Source of the DNA: Ficedula albicollis
Lineage: Eukaryota > Chordata > Aves > Passeriformes > Muscicapidae
NCBI RefSeq assembly: GCF_000247815.1
Contig: NC_021676.1
Location: 1 to 64,000, forward strand
Length of the DNA stretch: 64,000 nt
Reading direction: 5' to 3'
Position numbers and translations under genes: made by a program. Positions 1 to 11,100 of this stretch are shown one piece after another. The stretch's first letter is position 1, and each line of letters begins with the position of its first letter. Below the pieces are notes generated by a model. That model saw only the letters and a list, made by a program, of their open reading frames with translations. It was not told the origin of the DNA and ran no database searches.

Positions 1-303
1 TTTTTTCTTTTAAGAGATTTTAAATTTGGGGTTTTCTTGGGTTTTTTAAGGAATTTTTAATGGAGTTTTTTGAAGGAATTTTGGAGTGTTTAAAGGGGTT
101 TTCTGGTTTTTTGGGGGGTTTGAAAAGGTTTTTATGGGAGCGTTTTAAATGGGAATTTTGGGGCTTTTTGAGGTTCTTTTTAGGGTTTTATTGTAGGGGT
201 TTTTAAAGGGTTTTTGGAGGGTCTTTAGGGAATTTTTTAAGGTTTTCAAAAATTGGAGGGGTGGATTTTTTTTTAGTTTTTCTGGGATTTTTTGACGATT
301 TCT
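1..303. repeat. Degenerate G/T-rich, C-poor repeat
   Basis: The first 300 bases consist of irregular runs of T3-6 alternating with G3-6, with interspersed AAGG, GGAATTTT and TTTAGGG-like units and almost no C. The pattern stops sharply near 303, where sequence of ordinary complexity begins. It resembles an old, diverged minisatellite rather than a transposon, because no element ends are visible. It could be the edge of a larger array lying outside the window. Confidence 0.6.
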
Positions 304-2146
304 CAAATGGATTCCTCCTTTATTGCACCAATTTCCTACTAGGATAGAATCACTGAAATAAATGGAAATTCAATAGCACAGAAATACAATTTATGGCACA
401 GCAGACTCCAGAGACCTTATTTTACTCTCTTTGTCCCAGTAACACATTGCCTGGTAGAGAGCTATGTACAAATATGAGAAACATGTTGCACTGCTATTTT
501 CTTCTTCTCTGTTTCCTTCATGGAACTGCAGCATGAGGCTGAAATAAGTAGATAAGCCTACACACTTATGAACCCAACATTTATCTTCCTGCATCTTACT
601 ATAGGGAATTCTGAAAAAAAGAAATATTCACCAACAACAGCATTGCTTACAGCATTCTTTATTGTAGCTTAGTGATGGCTTTGGGAAACAGATGTTTCTG
701 GACTTCACAATTTGTCAGAGACCAAATTTCCCACTGCAAAATCTTTGGCTACACCTCACAATAGCCCTTAAAACCCAGTTTCCTAATTCACAGTTTTTCT
801 TCCTTTGCATGCAGCTATTTTTTGTTTGTATAACTACCCCTCTAACTGGATTGTCTTTCTACTGCTAATATACCCTGTTAAAAAATTGATGATTTTGCTA
901 TGTTCTGGAAATGTTCTGTTTAAAGACTATCAATATTTCAAGCCACCATTTAATTATTCTGTGTACCTTCAAATCTTCATGGCATGATAAATAGAAGTGA
1001 TATATGGGTCAACATACATCTTTATCTAGCCAATCTGGTATTATTCGTTCCACCTACTCCCTGCAATATCATTATCCATAGAAAGTCTCCACATTACCAT
1101 AACTGGATTTAGTGGAAAAGGGCTGCTTCCTTTGCAGTCTTTTCTCGGTGTTCCAAAAGCAGGTTCTTTCACACCTAAGTAATAGAAGTGTACTATAAGA
1201 GCGTATGGAAAGACCATCTATTTACAAAATATTGAGTGTTATCTAGCAACTAAAAGGGATGAATAATTAGGGGTTCACTGTTTATGTCCACAATGTAAGA
1301 ATAGGTAGAAAAAAAAGGCACAAAGTACTGAAAGGCAGACTCCCTCAAAGGTTGTGTTCATATGGAGTTATACTGAGAAAGAAAATACAATTTCTAGGTT
1401 GTACTTTTTTATAGTTTGCTTTGTGAATGAGATGTACACATTTCATGTTCACATTAACAACAGTTTTAGTATAAGTAGCCGGTTCATTCCCCCTAAAATC
1501 CACAAAAATTAAGAAACATATGTCAAAGCACTGCTAAAGCATGAATGACTCGAGTATAAAAGTTAGTTACACAATTATAACCATTTTAAAGCTCCCTCTC
1601 CTGTCCCCACAGAAGTTGTTTGGTTTTATTTTACAAGGGCTGCCTGCTGACAATCCTGTGTTCCTGTTGAGAATATTAGAATTAAAGAATAACCCAAATC
1701 TACACACAGCTATGGTGCTTACATATTGCAATAACCATTACTTAAAAAATGTAATACGGGCTTTAATCAGCATTTAGTTGTTGGCTCTGCCACAGATGGT
1801 CCCCTCAGTGCAAGGTGAACTGTCAGGTGGAATTTCCATGCATGGGACGGGATGTTGAATTTTTAGTACATGTGTACTGGTTCTGTAATTTTTCCTACCA
1901 TGAAGACTCCTCATCACTCTCAGTAATCTGTGTAACAATCTGCAGGCTCCAGACCCCTGAAGAGCTCAAAGAGGAGTAGCCTGTCTGTACTTAGTCATTA
2001 GTTACTTGATTTAACATAACAAAGCAGCTCAGGAAAAGAATGTCTACCTCACTAAGGATTAGCCAGCAAATTGCTAGTTCCCCTATTAAAGGGACCAAGA
2101 CACTTCAAGAAAAGCAATGTATCAGTATTTTTAGTATGTGGTTGTC

Positions 2147-2232
2147 CTGGTTTGAAGGACAGGTATCTGCCAATAAAGGGAGAAGCTTCTCTTTGAAATG
2201 GAGAATGTAAACCGTGGCCACATGAACCCAAC
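2147..2232 (+). mobile_element. LTR-like fragment of a songbird endogenous retrovirus
   Basis: The fragment begins with TGTCCTGGTTTGAAGGACAG and continues with CTGCCAATAAAGG and GAATGTAAACC, in an order I associate with a passerine ERV LTR family. Only the 5' part of an LTR seems to be present, and no internal retroviral genes follow. The assignment is from memory of repeat families and needs a repeat-library search. Confidence 0.4.
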
Positions 2233-3782
2233 ACAGCGGTACCTCTAGGACAACATTCAGGTTGCATCTTTAGAACATCGATAAGCTTTGACGGGCCAAA
2301 ATTGGCTTGTATCACACAGACACAGATAGAGAATCATCATACTAATGCCTTCTTTTAATCTTTACTTTGAGACTTTTTGCCAGGATTGAAAACAGCGTTT
2401 CTTGACAGCTTGGACTGATCTGAGCTGTGGAACACTTGAGCTCTCTGCACCCTCCTCAGAAGATGCAGCTTGCAGCAGCAGTGCTTGTGCAGCTATGATC
2501 TATATAATTGCAAGGGTGAGATTGAGAAGAAAGTTGTCTCAACGCCACAAAATGATGAGTTTCCAGTCGAGTAGTCTCCCTGGGCTGTTCACTGTGTCTT
2601 TATGACGGAGGAAGGAGCAGATGGCAGTGGCACTGTTGGAGGCCGCGCTGCAGCAGCTGCTGTCACACGTTCTGTTATGTGAAGGAAGTCTGAGGGAACT
2701 TGAGGCAGTTTGTTCCCGTAACTGCATCAAAGCATGCAGAGCAGATTTACTGAGCATTAACCCTGCTACACACGAGCACTCTCTCACTCCCATTGGATTG
2801 AGAATAAATTTGGATTTCCTGCTCCCCAGGACTATCCCAGTGCCTCAGTGTAGGCAGATCTGCACAGTAGGGAAAGCTGAACAGACTTCAGTGCAATCAC
2901 TCACGTAATAAATATTAAAAACCTTGCAAAAATAAACCAAGCAGTTTATATTTGTCTTACAAAGTTTAAGGCTATGATTATCTGATTTCCAAACATCTAC
3001 CCAATTCCAAATTTTATAATCAGGCTCAGTTTATGTCAAGCCTCTCATGCTCCACTCCAAAATCCAGTAAATGTTCAAAAGTGAAGACAAATGTCCCTTA
3101 GTGGTAAGTTTGTAATGGATCACAAAGCAATCTTTGGACAACTACTCTAATAGACTTGCTGAGAGAAAATTCTTGAAGCATCAAAGATGTCATTATCAAG
3201 GTTGGATGTTCTTTGTGCAACAGCCAAAGGCTACTAGAACTCTATATTTATATCCTCATTAATTTTGTCCAACAGCCTGGTGCCCAGGCAGAGAGCTGAT
3301 GTTTGTCTCTCCCTGCAGAGCTTCACAATCACGTCTTGGATTTTATTATAATTCCAGTCTGTATATTTGTTCCTGGTATACTAATTTCCAGAAAATTTCT
3401 GTTTATAATTTTTATTTCTGAGTGGAAAGATTGTTTTGCCTCTGGCACCCAGCCACTGCCAGCTTTGCTAGGGCTTTTCAGCTCAGTTTTCATTATTAAC
3501 ATGTACACTGATATATGAGGTTTTATAGCTCTAGGTTAAGGTTTGCAAAAGAAAACATGGAGAGTGTGCTGATTCATCCTCTAAATAGAAAAACTTTAAA
3601 ATACAATAGCAATTAAAATTCGGTTTTGATGTAATTCTGTCTGGGCTACACTGTAAAAACCAGTAGATGACACTAGAAGAAGGGCTTTTAACTGAGGGAA
3701 ATTTGTATTTAAAATATTTAAGTATCCGCAGACACAGTAGTAACTGCAGACTGCATTATATGCAAAAGGAATTGAGTGTTTT

Positions 3783-3850
3783 GAAGCCAAATAGGACGCC
3801 AATAGGAAATAGGAAGCCAATAGGATAGCCAAGTATTGAAGCCAATAGAC
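3783..3850. repeat. Micro-repeat built from GAAGCCAATAGGA-like units
   Basis: Four to five imperfect copies of a GAAGCCAATAGGA-like unit follow one another within 68 bases, at irregular spacing. Most copies carry a CCAAT core. The cluster lies about 1.2 kb upstream of the HTATSF1 start codon. Confidence 0.55.
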
Positions 3851-4456
3851 ACTAAGGGAACACAACCGCTGGACACCCTCAGCCAAGAGGGCAAAGAGAA
3901 GCAGTGATTTCTTGACATTTAGAGTGCCACTTCATTCTCATTTTTCTACTTCTGGTTCTGTCTTTGCCTCTAGTAGGACATGAGTACATTTCCAGTGCCA
4001 AACGGCACAGTCAGCCCTGCACAGCACCTCTGGCAGCAAGCCGCTTCACTGGCTAATGCTGTCGTAGGCGCAACAGGGAAAAGCATGCAGCAGGGAGGAC
4101 TTCCTGTGCCCCAAACTTCTATTTATCATGCAAGTAAAGCTGCAGTAGTCCCCGTGCAAAGCCCATCAAAGTGCAGCCTCTCGTCCAAAGCAGTCTGGGG
4201 CGCCACGGGCAGCTGCCCTCATGCCGAGCCCCTGCCTGTGGTAAAAGAGCGCGGCCTCCTGACGATGAACAGAAAGGGAAAAAAATAAAAACCACAAGAG
4301 AAAAAGCGACACGGCCGCTGCCCCAACCGCCCCCTTCCCAGGGCGGACCCACTGACCTCAGGGCCCGCCCAGAAACGGGACAGCATGCCCCGCCCCCGCC
4401 GCGCCCCGCCCCCTGCGCGCGCCAGCTCCCGTCTCCCCAGGGTTGGCTCCCCTCCC

Positions 4457-4684
<228 letters not shown>

Positions 4685-4794
4685 TCCCGCATGACCCTCC
4701 ACCGCTCGTCTCATTGGCTAAAGCTCAGGGTGTAGGGGCGGGGCGGAAGGTACGGTGGCCGGTGGTGTTGTTTCCGGTGTTGTGCGTGCCGGGG

Positions 4795-4828
4795 CCGAGG
4801 CCGTGGCCGTGGCCGTGGCCGTGGCTGT

Positions 4829-4899
<71 letters not shown>

Positions 4900-4914
4900 T
4901 GGCTGTGGCTGTGT
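4795..4914. repeat. GTGGCC/GTGGCT hexamer array interrupted by C68
   Basis: A short array of GTGGCC and GTGGCT hexamers (about 4802-4830) resumes after a pure run of 68 C (4831-4898) as GTGGCTGTGGCTGTG. The array is therefore split by the homopolymer. The likely original is one uninterrupted hexamer tract of about 45 bases in the HTATSF1 5' region. Confidence 0.8.
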
Positions 4915-5016
4915 GAGGTGTGGGGTTGTCTGCGCGCGCTCCCGCCATCGAGAGGGGCGGGCTTCAGACGGCGGCGGAAGGAACGCGGGTGCCCGAGGCC
5001 CAGTGAGCGGGGCAGG

Positions 5017-5193
5017 ATGAGCGGCAAGGACGGAAACGAGGAGTTCTACCGACAGCTGCAGCTCCAGCAGCAGTATGAGGCCAAGCCAGCCGAGGGTGAA
5101 AGCGAGGGCGAGTCTGACCCGTTTACCTACGTGGACCCTGCAGACGGGGCTGCCTACGAGTGGGACCTGGAGAAGAAGGCCTGGTTCCCCAAG
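5017..5193 (+). CDS. HTATSF1: HTATSF1 coding exon 1
   Basis: Contains the start codon and 59 codons, ending in phase 0 at AAG before GTGGGT. It encodes MSGKDGNEEFYRQL and the conserved YEWDLEKKAWFPK segment. Confidence 0.93.
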
Positions 5194-8100
5194 GTGGGTA
5201 CGGGGAAGCCCCGAGGAATGGGGAGAAGAAGGAGCTGTTGATGCCGGATCTCGTCAGTACGGAGGTGTGCGCATTCAGCCGCATCGTATCTGCTGCGAGG
5301 TCTCAGCAGCACCAAAACACACCTTTTTACAGGCAAAACCACGGTGTCGTCTCTGTCTTTGACCGGCTGCTCTGTTGTGAGGAGTGCGTTGGCTATTGTC
5401 CTTGGCGGAGAATCTGTAGAGTTGCTCGGGCCTAGGATGAAGTCACGGTTATATTTGTGCATGTTGATCGGAGGTGCCTGGGATGTGTTTAGGTCTCACT
5501 CTCTCACAGCAGCTGTGGCGATCTCTTTGTGGGCAGTGTAAAAATGATTTAGTATGTTATGAAGTCTAGATGAAAATAGAGTAGTATTATGCCTTTTTTA
5601 TTGTTATCTGAAAATTAAGTGAGATATGTGTTGTTCCATCTCCTTCTGTCTGAGAAGCGCACTTGAAGAATAAGTGTGTTTGTCATGTTGCATTCCAGGC
5701 ATGGAAATATGTTGCCATTTCTATTTTTTTTTAAAAAATTGTTAAATGTTTTAGGTATAAGATATGATCTTTGTATAATAACATGGCTCTTCAAGGGGAG
5801 AATGAACATAAATGTATTGTGTTGAGCCAATCTACTGATCTGCAAGTGAAATAGTAGTTTTCTTATCATACAGCAATAAATGAGGGCAATTATTTAATTT
5901 AATATTAAGATATTTTATGGCATCTACTTGATGGATGTAATGTGCCAATTTTAGTTTGTGACTGTGAATTCATTGCAATTCAGAGAATGAGTGAGAGTGA
6001 AGCCTGTAGTGCCAAGTTTGAATGTGTGCAAACCTAGGAAGGTGTCTGTGGAGCAGATGGCTAATGGAGGGGCAAAATGTGAAAAATCCAGACTCACAAA
6101 GTGGAGTGGTGGAGAAATGAGTATTCCCTCCCTGTGGACTGCTTTATCCAGTAATCACAGTAATTTTTAAAAGGGTTCTTGTTTTGCTCCAGTTTCTTCC
6201 CCTTCTTCTCACCTCTGTTTTGAAATGTGTCTCTTGTCAGTAGCATTCATCTTTCCTGAGTGCTTTTCTTATTTATTCTGCCTTTGAGAGGAGATAACAT
6301 TGAGGGTTCGACAGCTTAAATAGGAGCAGAGAAGTTGATTCGTGAATATGATGTATAATAGAAGTTGGTGATCTATCCATGATCCTTAGTGCTGCACAAA
6401 GATTCTTTACCCAGCTGGCTGCTGTAGAGTTTTTCAGGTTACTTCTTTTGACTGGTGTTTACTAACAGAATTTTTTACCCAGATAAACTAAAGAGGCTGT
6501 TGCAACCAGAAGCTGTACTTCTTTCTCCATGGGTAGTAATGAAATTTTAATCTCTGTTTCTTGACAAAAGGTGAAGATATTCTGACTGGCCTAAGTAATT
6601 GTTATCTATGGACTGGGGTTGCACTGCGGCTCCGCTTTGGGAATACAGTGTCTGCTGAACTTCCACTAAAGCACATTGCAAAGCAGTGCAAAAAAGTGAA
6701 TGATATTATCTGCCAGCATTCCCCAGAAAAATGTGAAGACAACAAAACATTTGATAGAAGCAATTGTAACATCATTTATTATTTAATTATTTTTATTCCA
6801 ATGGCACTGCATTGATGAATACCAACTTTTTAAATGCTTCATAGACATAGCACAAAATAATGTATGGAATTCATCTGCTGGTTGCATCATTTGCTGTGAA
6901 AATACAGCCGTTGGCTGTCTGCAAGCACAGGATATCTGTTCTTGTTTTGGTTAATCTATCCTTTCCATTTCAGTGGGACCAGCAGTTAATTACCTGCTCA
7001 CATGTCCTGTAGTTACATGTTTCTTTTCCTATAAGCCTAATCACCCCAAACTGCATGAGGTGTAGGTAGGACTGATCTCTGTGATGTTCTCCACCAGAAT
7101 TGGATTGAGGTCCCCAGGAAGTAGTTCTGTGACTACTTGTTTCTGGTGGTATCATGGTGGTATCACAGAAGTTCCAACAAAAGCCTTTATATGTCTATAA
7201 ACTCCTCTGTGCTTGTAAAAAAACATTTTTAGGTGAAGTAGTGATAATGGTTATATGGTAGGATGATAGCATTTTATGCAAAAAACATCTTTGTTACCGA
7301 GTGGCAAAATTTGATAATCCATGGTAGATGATTTGCTAAGAGTAAATGGAGGTTTACACAGAATGCAGTTCCACTGGAAGCTGAAAAACAATCCTGTTGC
7401 AGGTTTAACCTAATTTACTAGTAGGTTCTCTGATAAAAATTAATAATTACTTAATTAATTAAAATTAATTAATGTTCACCAGCAAGTATAGAAGCTTCTT
7501 AATACTCTGGAAGTCATCAGCTGTGGCACTAAGAATTTGCTAAGATGGCTGGTGTCAAAGATAATGAACCTGATAAGAGCAGAGTTTTCTTTGTTAAATG
7601 TGGTTGTACTGTTTCTTTGCCTTGACGCTGTGTTACGTTATACCTGTAAGAGCAGCCATTTACATTTTTTTATTGAGATACGTGGCAAATCTTGTTTAGC
7701 TTAAGAGCTATTTTGTGCTAACCTTTAAAGTTATGGGGCTCCATAACTCCATCTGGCATTATTCCTGACAAGCCTGTTACTGTCAATTTTGCATTTCTGA
7801 TTTGTCATAATGAAATTTTAGAGTTGAAACATCAAGCTTCAAATCACTATGGAAGATAAGAGATTACATTTTCGCTGCTGATACTTGAAATTGCTCTCTT
7901 ACAATAGCTTAATGGCTTAAGTTTTGTTCCCTTTTGAATACAGATGATGCAAGTGCAGCAAAGGTCAGAGTCAGGTAAAATTTTCGAAGGTTAAGACTTG
8001 GTTTTGAGAAAAACTATTTCGGAGTGTGCTACTTCAGAAAATACTTCATAATGCGTGGATGCTAACAAAGGCAGCTATGATGTATCTCTGCATGTGATTG

Positions 8101-11100
8101 CTAGTGGCTGGAAGTACTGGGTGTAATTTGTGGGGTTTTTTTCTTTTATTTTGACCTCTAAAACATAGGCATTGGCCAAGCTGATATTTTATCCTAATAC
8201 AATGTCTCTGGAAAAGATGAAGCTAATTCTTTATCTATTTGTAGGTTATAAAGTAAAGCCTATTGCCTTAGAAGCAATGTGTTAAATGTCTGGTTAGGTG
8301 CAATATTTACTGTCTGTCAACATAAATATATGTCATATATGGAAATGATTCCATGAAAAGGCAGATGCTGGCAAATTTCAGTCCTTCATCCTCTGTGGAT
8401 AAGTCACTTTACCACTTCACCACAGCCAGGAGTGCTTGGTTTCTGTCCTTCAGGCAGATCCAATTCACATGGAAAGCAGATAGCTTTGTTTGAAAAATGG
8501 CAGAATTTGTGAAATTTTTGCATAAAAACTACATATGCTGTATGGAGTTTGTGTCTTGGTCTACTTCAGGTAATGCCTGAACTGATTTTTTTTTGCTGTG
8601 TGTATTGCAAAGATCATTTAAAAAAGTTTTAAAATACTGTTGTTTTCTACGTTGACAGATTAGAAAATGACCGTCAACTAACTAATGTTAAAATACAAGC
8701 CTGAATTTGTAGTTCTTTGAAATACTATAATAATTATCCTAATTTCTCTTCAGATAACAGAAGATTTCCTGGCAACCTATCATGCCAACTATGGCTTCCA
8801 TGCAGATGAGACAGATACTTCATCTGCTTCTGGTACTGCCACTGAAAGTAAGCAACCAGTAAGTTCTAAGACACCAGGAGCACAACCATCAGCAAATGAG
8901 ATGGGACAAAAACAAACAGGTCCAAAACAAAAATCGGAAAAAAGGAAGCTAGAGCCTGGTAAGTGACAAAACGTTTCTGTGCACGCTGTGACCTGTATTG
9001 TACAGAGGGAAAACTGGCAGTTGATCGTTATTATCTAGTACAGCAAAGGTAAGGTTGTGCTGGTAATTTGCAGAATGGTTCTAAAATTGTGTGTATTTAG
9101 GTATCCTCCTAAATCTGTATGTAAGGAGGAAAAAAGCAAATTAAGGCATGTTCAGAGCTTCCCTGTGAGCAAGCAAAAATTCTTATAAATCTGATGGAAT
9201 ATAAATGTGTATGCTCCCATGTTTAATGTATTACCATAACTGAATTAAACTCTTGTATTTAGGGTGGTTTCATGTTGAAGAAGACAGAAACACAAATGTT
9301 TATGTGACAGGTAAGTAATAGTATTTATTTATCTACTTTGAACTAAAGATGGTAAAAGAGACTCATATATGTCTCTAATATTATCTATTTCGCCTGTCAC
9401 TTGCAAGCTACTTATTGTAATGTTCCTGACTGCATAATGCCTGTGACCTTTGAATTGCAGATGTGGGGGAAAGATGCAGAGTAAATGTATTTCGTGCTTT
9501 TATATGTTAAATAGGATATTCTGTGAGCTGTGTCAGCTAAGTCACTAATTTATTTTTTTATAATAAAAACAATTTCTTCAAGCTTTTAACGTATAGGATA
9601 ATGACAAGTTTGTGATGAGATAGTGGACTGACTATACACATCACTTAATCTAGAGTTTTCATTTGCTCTAATAAATAATTACTAGGTAAGAAGGAGGAAA
9701 GAGTAAAAATATGTTGGGAACAGAGTGAGAAAGTAATGTGAAATCTCAAATGAAATTATCTGTGCACTTATTGTGTCATTTTTCTACCTCTTTTGGATGG
9801 TGGGGTGCTATCTCTAAATGCATATACTTAGGTACGCTTGGTGGTTGTGAGCAGTCACAGGAGTGTACATACTTGCATTTTCAAAAATCTTTGCGGGCCA
9901 AACTAGCATGGGACATCCACATAATTTTCTCATCCATTTTGGTTTTTTTCTTATCCTCAATTCAGTGTTCAGATCTTAAAATCTCTCTATGTTATCAGTT
10001 AATCTTTTTTGAATTTGTGAATGGAGAAAACAGTTGTCTGTTTGTAGGTTTGTCTGATACCTAGAAATGCAGTGGAACTTGAAGCTTGGGCAGGAGAGAT
10101 ACATTTGGAGAGGCCTTTGTGTCCACTGCAGTGTTGATGACGTGTAACAATAAATCTCTAGGTGTGCATATTAGGGAGCACAGAGATCTTTCTGTGCATT
10201 ACACCTATGACAAAGTACAGGGATTTTCAAAATGCTGGTATGAAGTAATGCTTAGAAGGCAATGCCCAGGGACAGTGGTTTCTTGCAGTGTATGTAAAAT
10301 GTTGTCCTTTGTTATGATATCTTTTGTTTAAAGAAACACTATAGGAAGATTTGTTCTAATGATGTTTTTGGTTTGTTTTTTTTTTTAATAGACCGTATTT
10401 AAGCCTTCCTTTTGAATTTATTATGCAGGTTTACCTCCAGACATTACAAAAGATGAATTTGTACAAGTCATGTCAAAATGTGGTATCATCATGCGGGATC
10501 CTCAGACAGAAGAACACAAGATCAAACTGTACAAAGATAAGGAAGGAAATCTTAAAGGAGATGGCCTCTGTTGTTATCTGAAGGTCAGTGGTGCACTGAA
10601 ATGCAGTTTTCCATCCCTTTGAAGGCACATGTGGCCATTGTTTCAGAGTCACATTCAGAAGATTCGTGAAAATCTAAAGCACAGTTTGGAATATAGGTGT
10701 CTGTTTTAAAGATGTATTCCAGAAATGCCCACTTACCTCATTTGTTTCCTCTTATGCAACCTCACCCTCTGCCTAGAAATAGCCATAATACCTGCTGAAC
10801 ATGTCTCTACCTGCTGCTGTCTTGGGTGCCAGAGAGTTGAAATGGGAGGCTCCTCACCTTTTACTTTGAAAATATGCCACTGTGTAACCAAGAATACAGA
10901 AATATCGAGCCAGGAAGGAACATATTATAGTATAGTGTAGGAACATAGTCCTGTATTTACAGCTTTTAATTGAGAACTGGTGTGGCTCAGAACTGTGCTT
11001 TCATTTTTTATTAAGCTGTAAAAGTTTAGGCTGCAGCACTATTTCCTTATGTGTTTCACTTGCGAATCATTTGGAAAGAAGGTGATTGCAAGTGCAGCTG

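Larger units (their letters stand above)
304..4200. other. Intergenic region upstream of HTATSF1
   Basis: I see no exon of a recognisable gene on either strand. In mammals BRS3 is the next gene upstream of HTATSF1, but none of its receptor segments is visible here. The stretch contains one LTR-like fragment (2147-2232) and a small CCAAT-bearing micro-repeat (3783-3850). The open frames present are short and lack splice or homology support. Confidence 0.5.

Noticed and set aside
1..303. Interpretation as a true telomeric repeat
   Set aside because: There is no regular TTAGGG periodicity; only scattered similar hexamers.
3303..3518. Hydrophobic 71-codon frame considered as a remnant of the upstream receptor gene BRS3
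   Set aside because: No receptor motif can be recognised, and the hydrophobicity follows from T-rich sequence.
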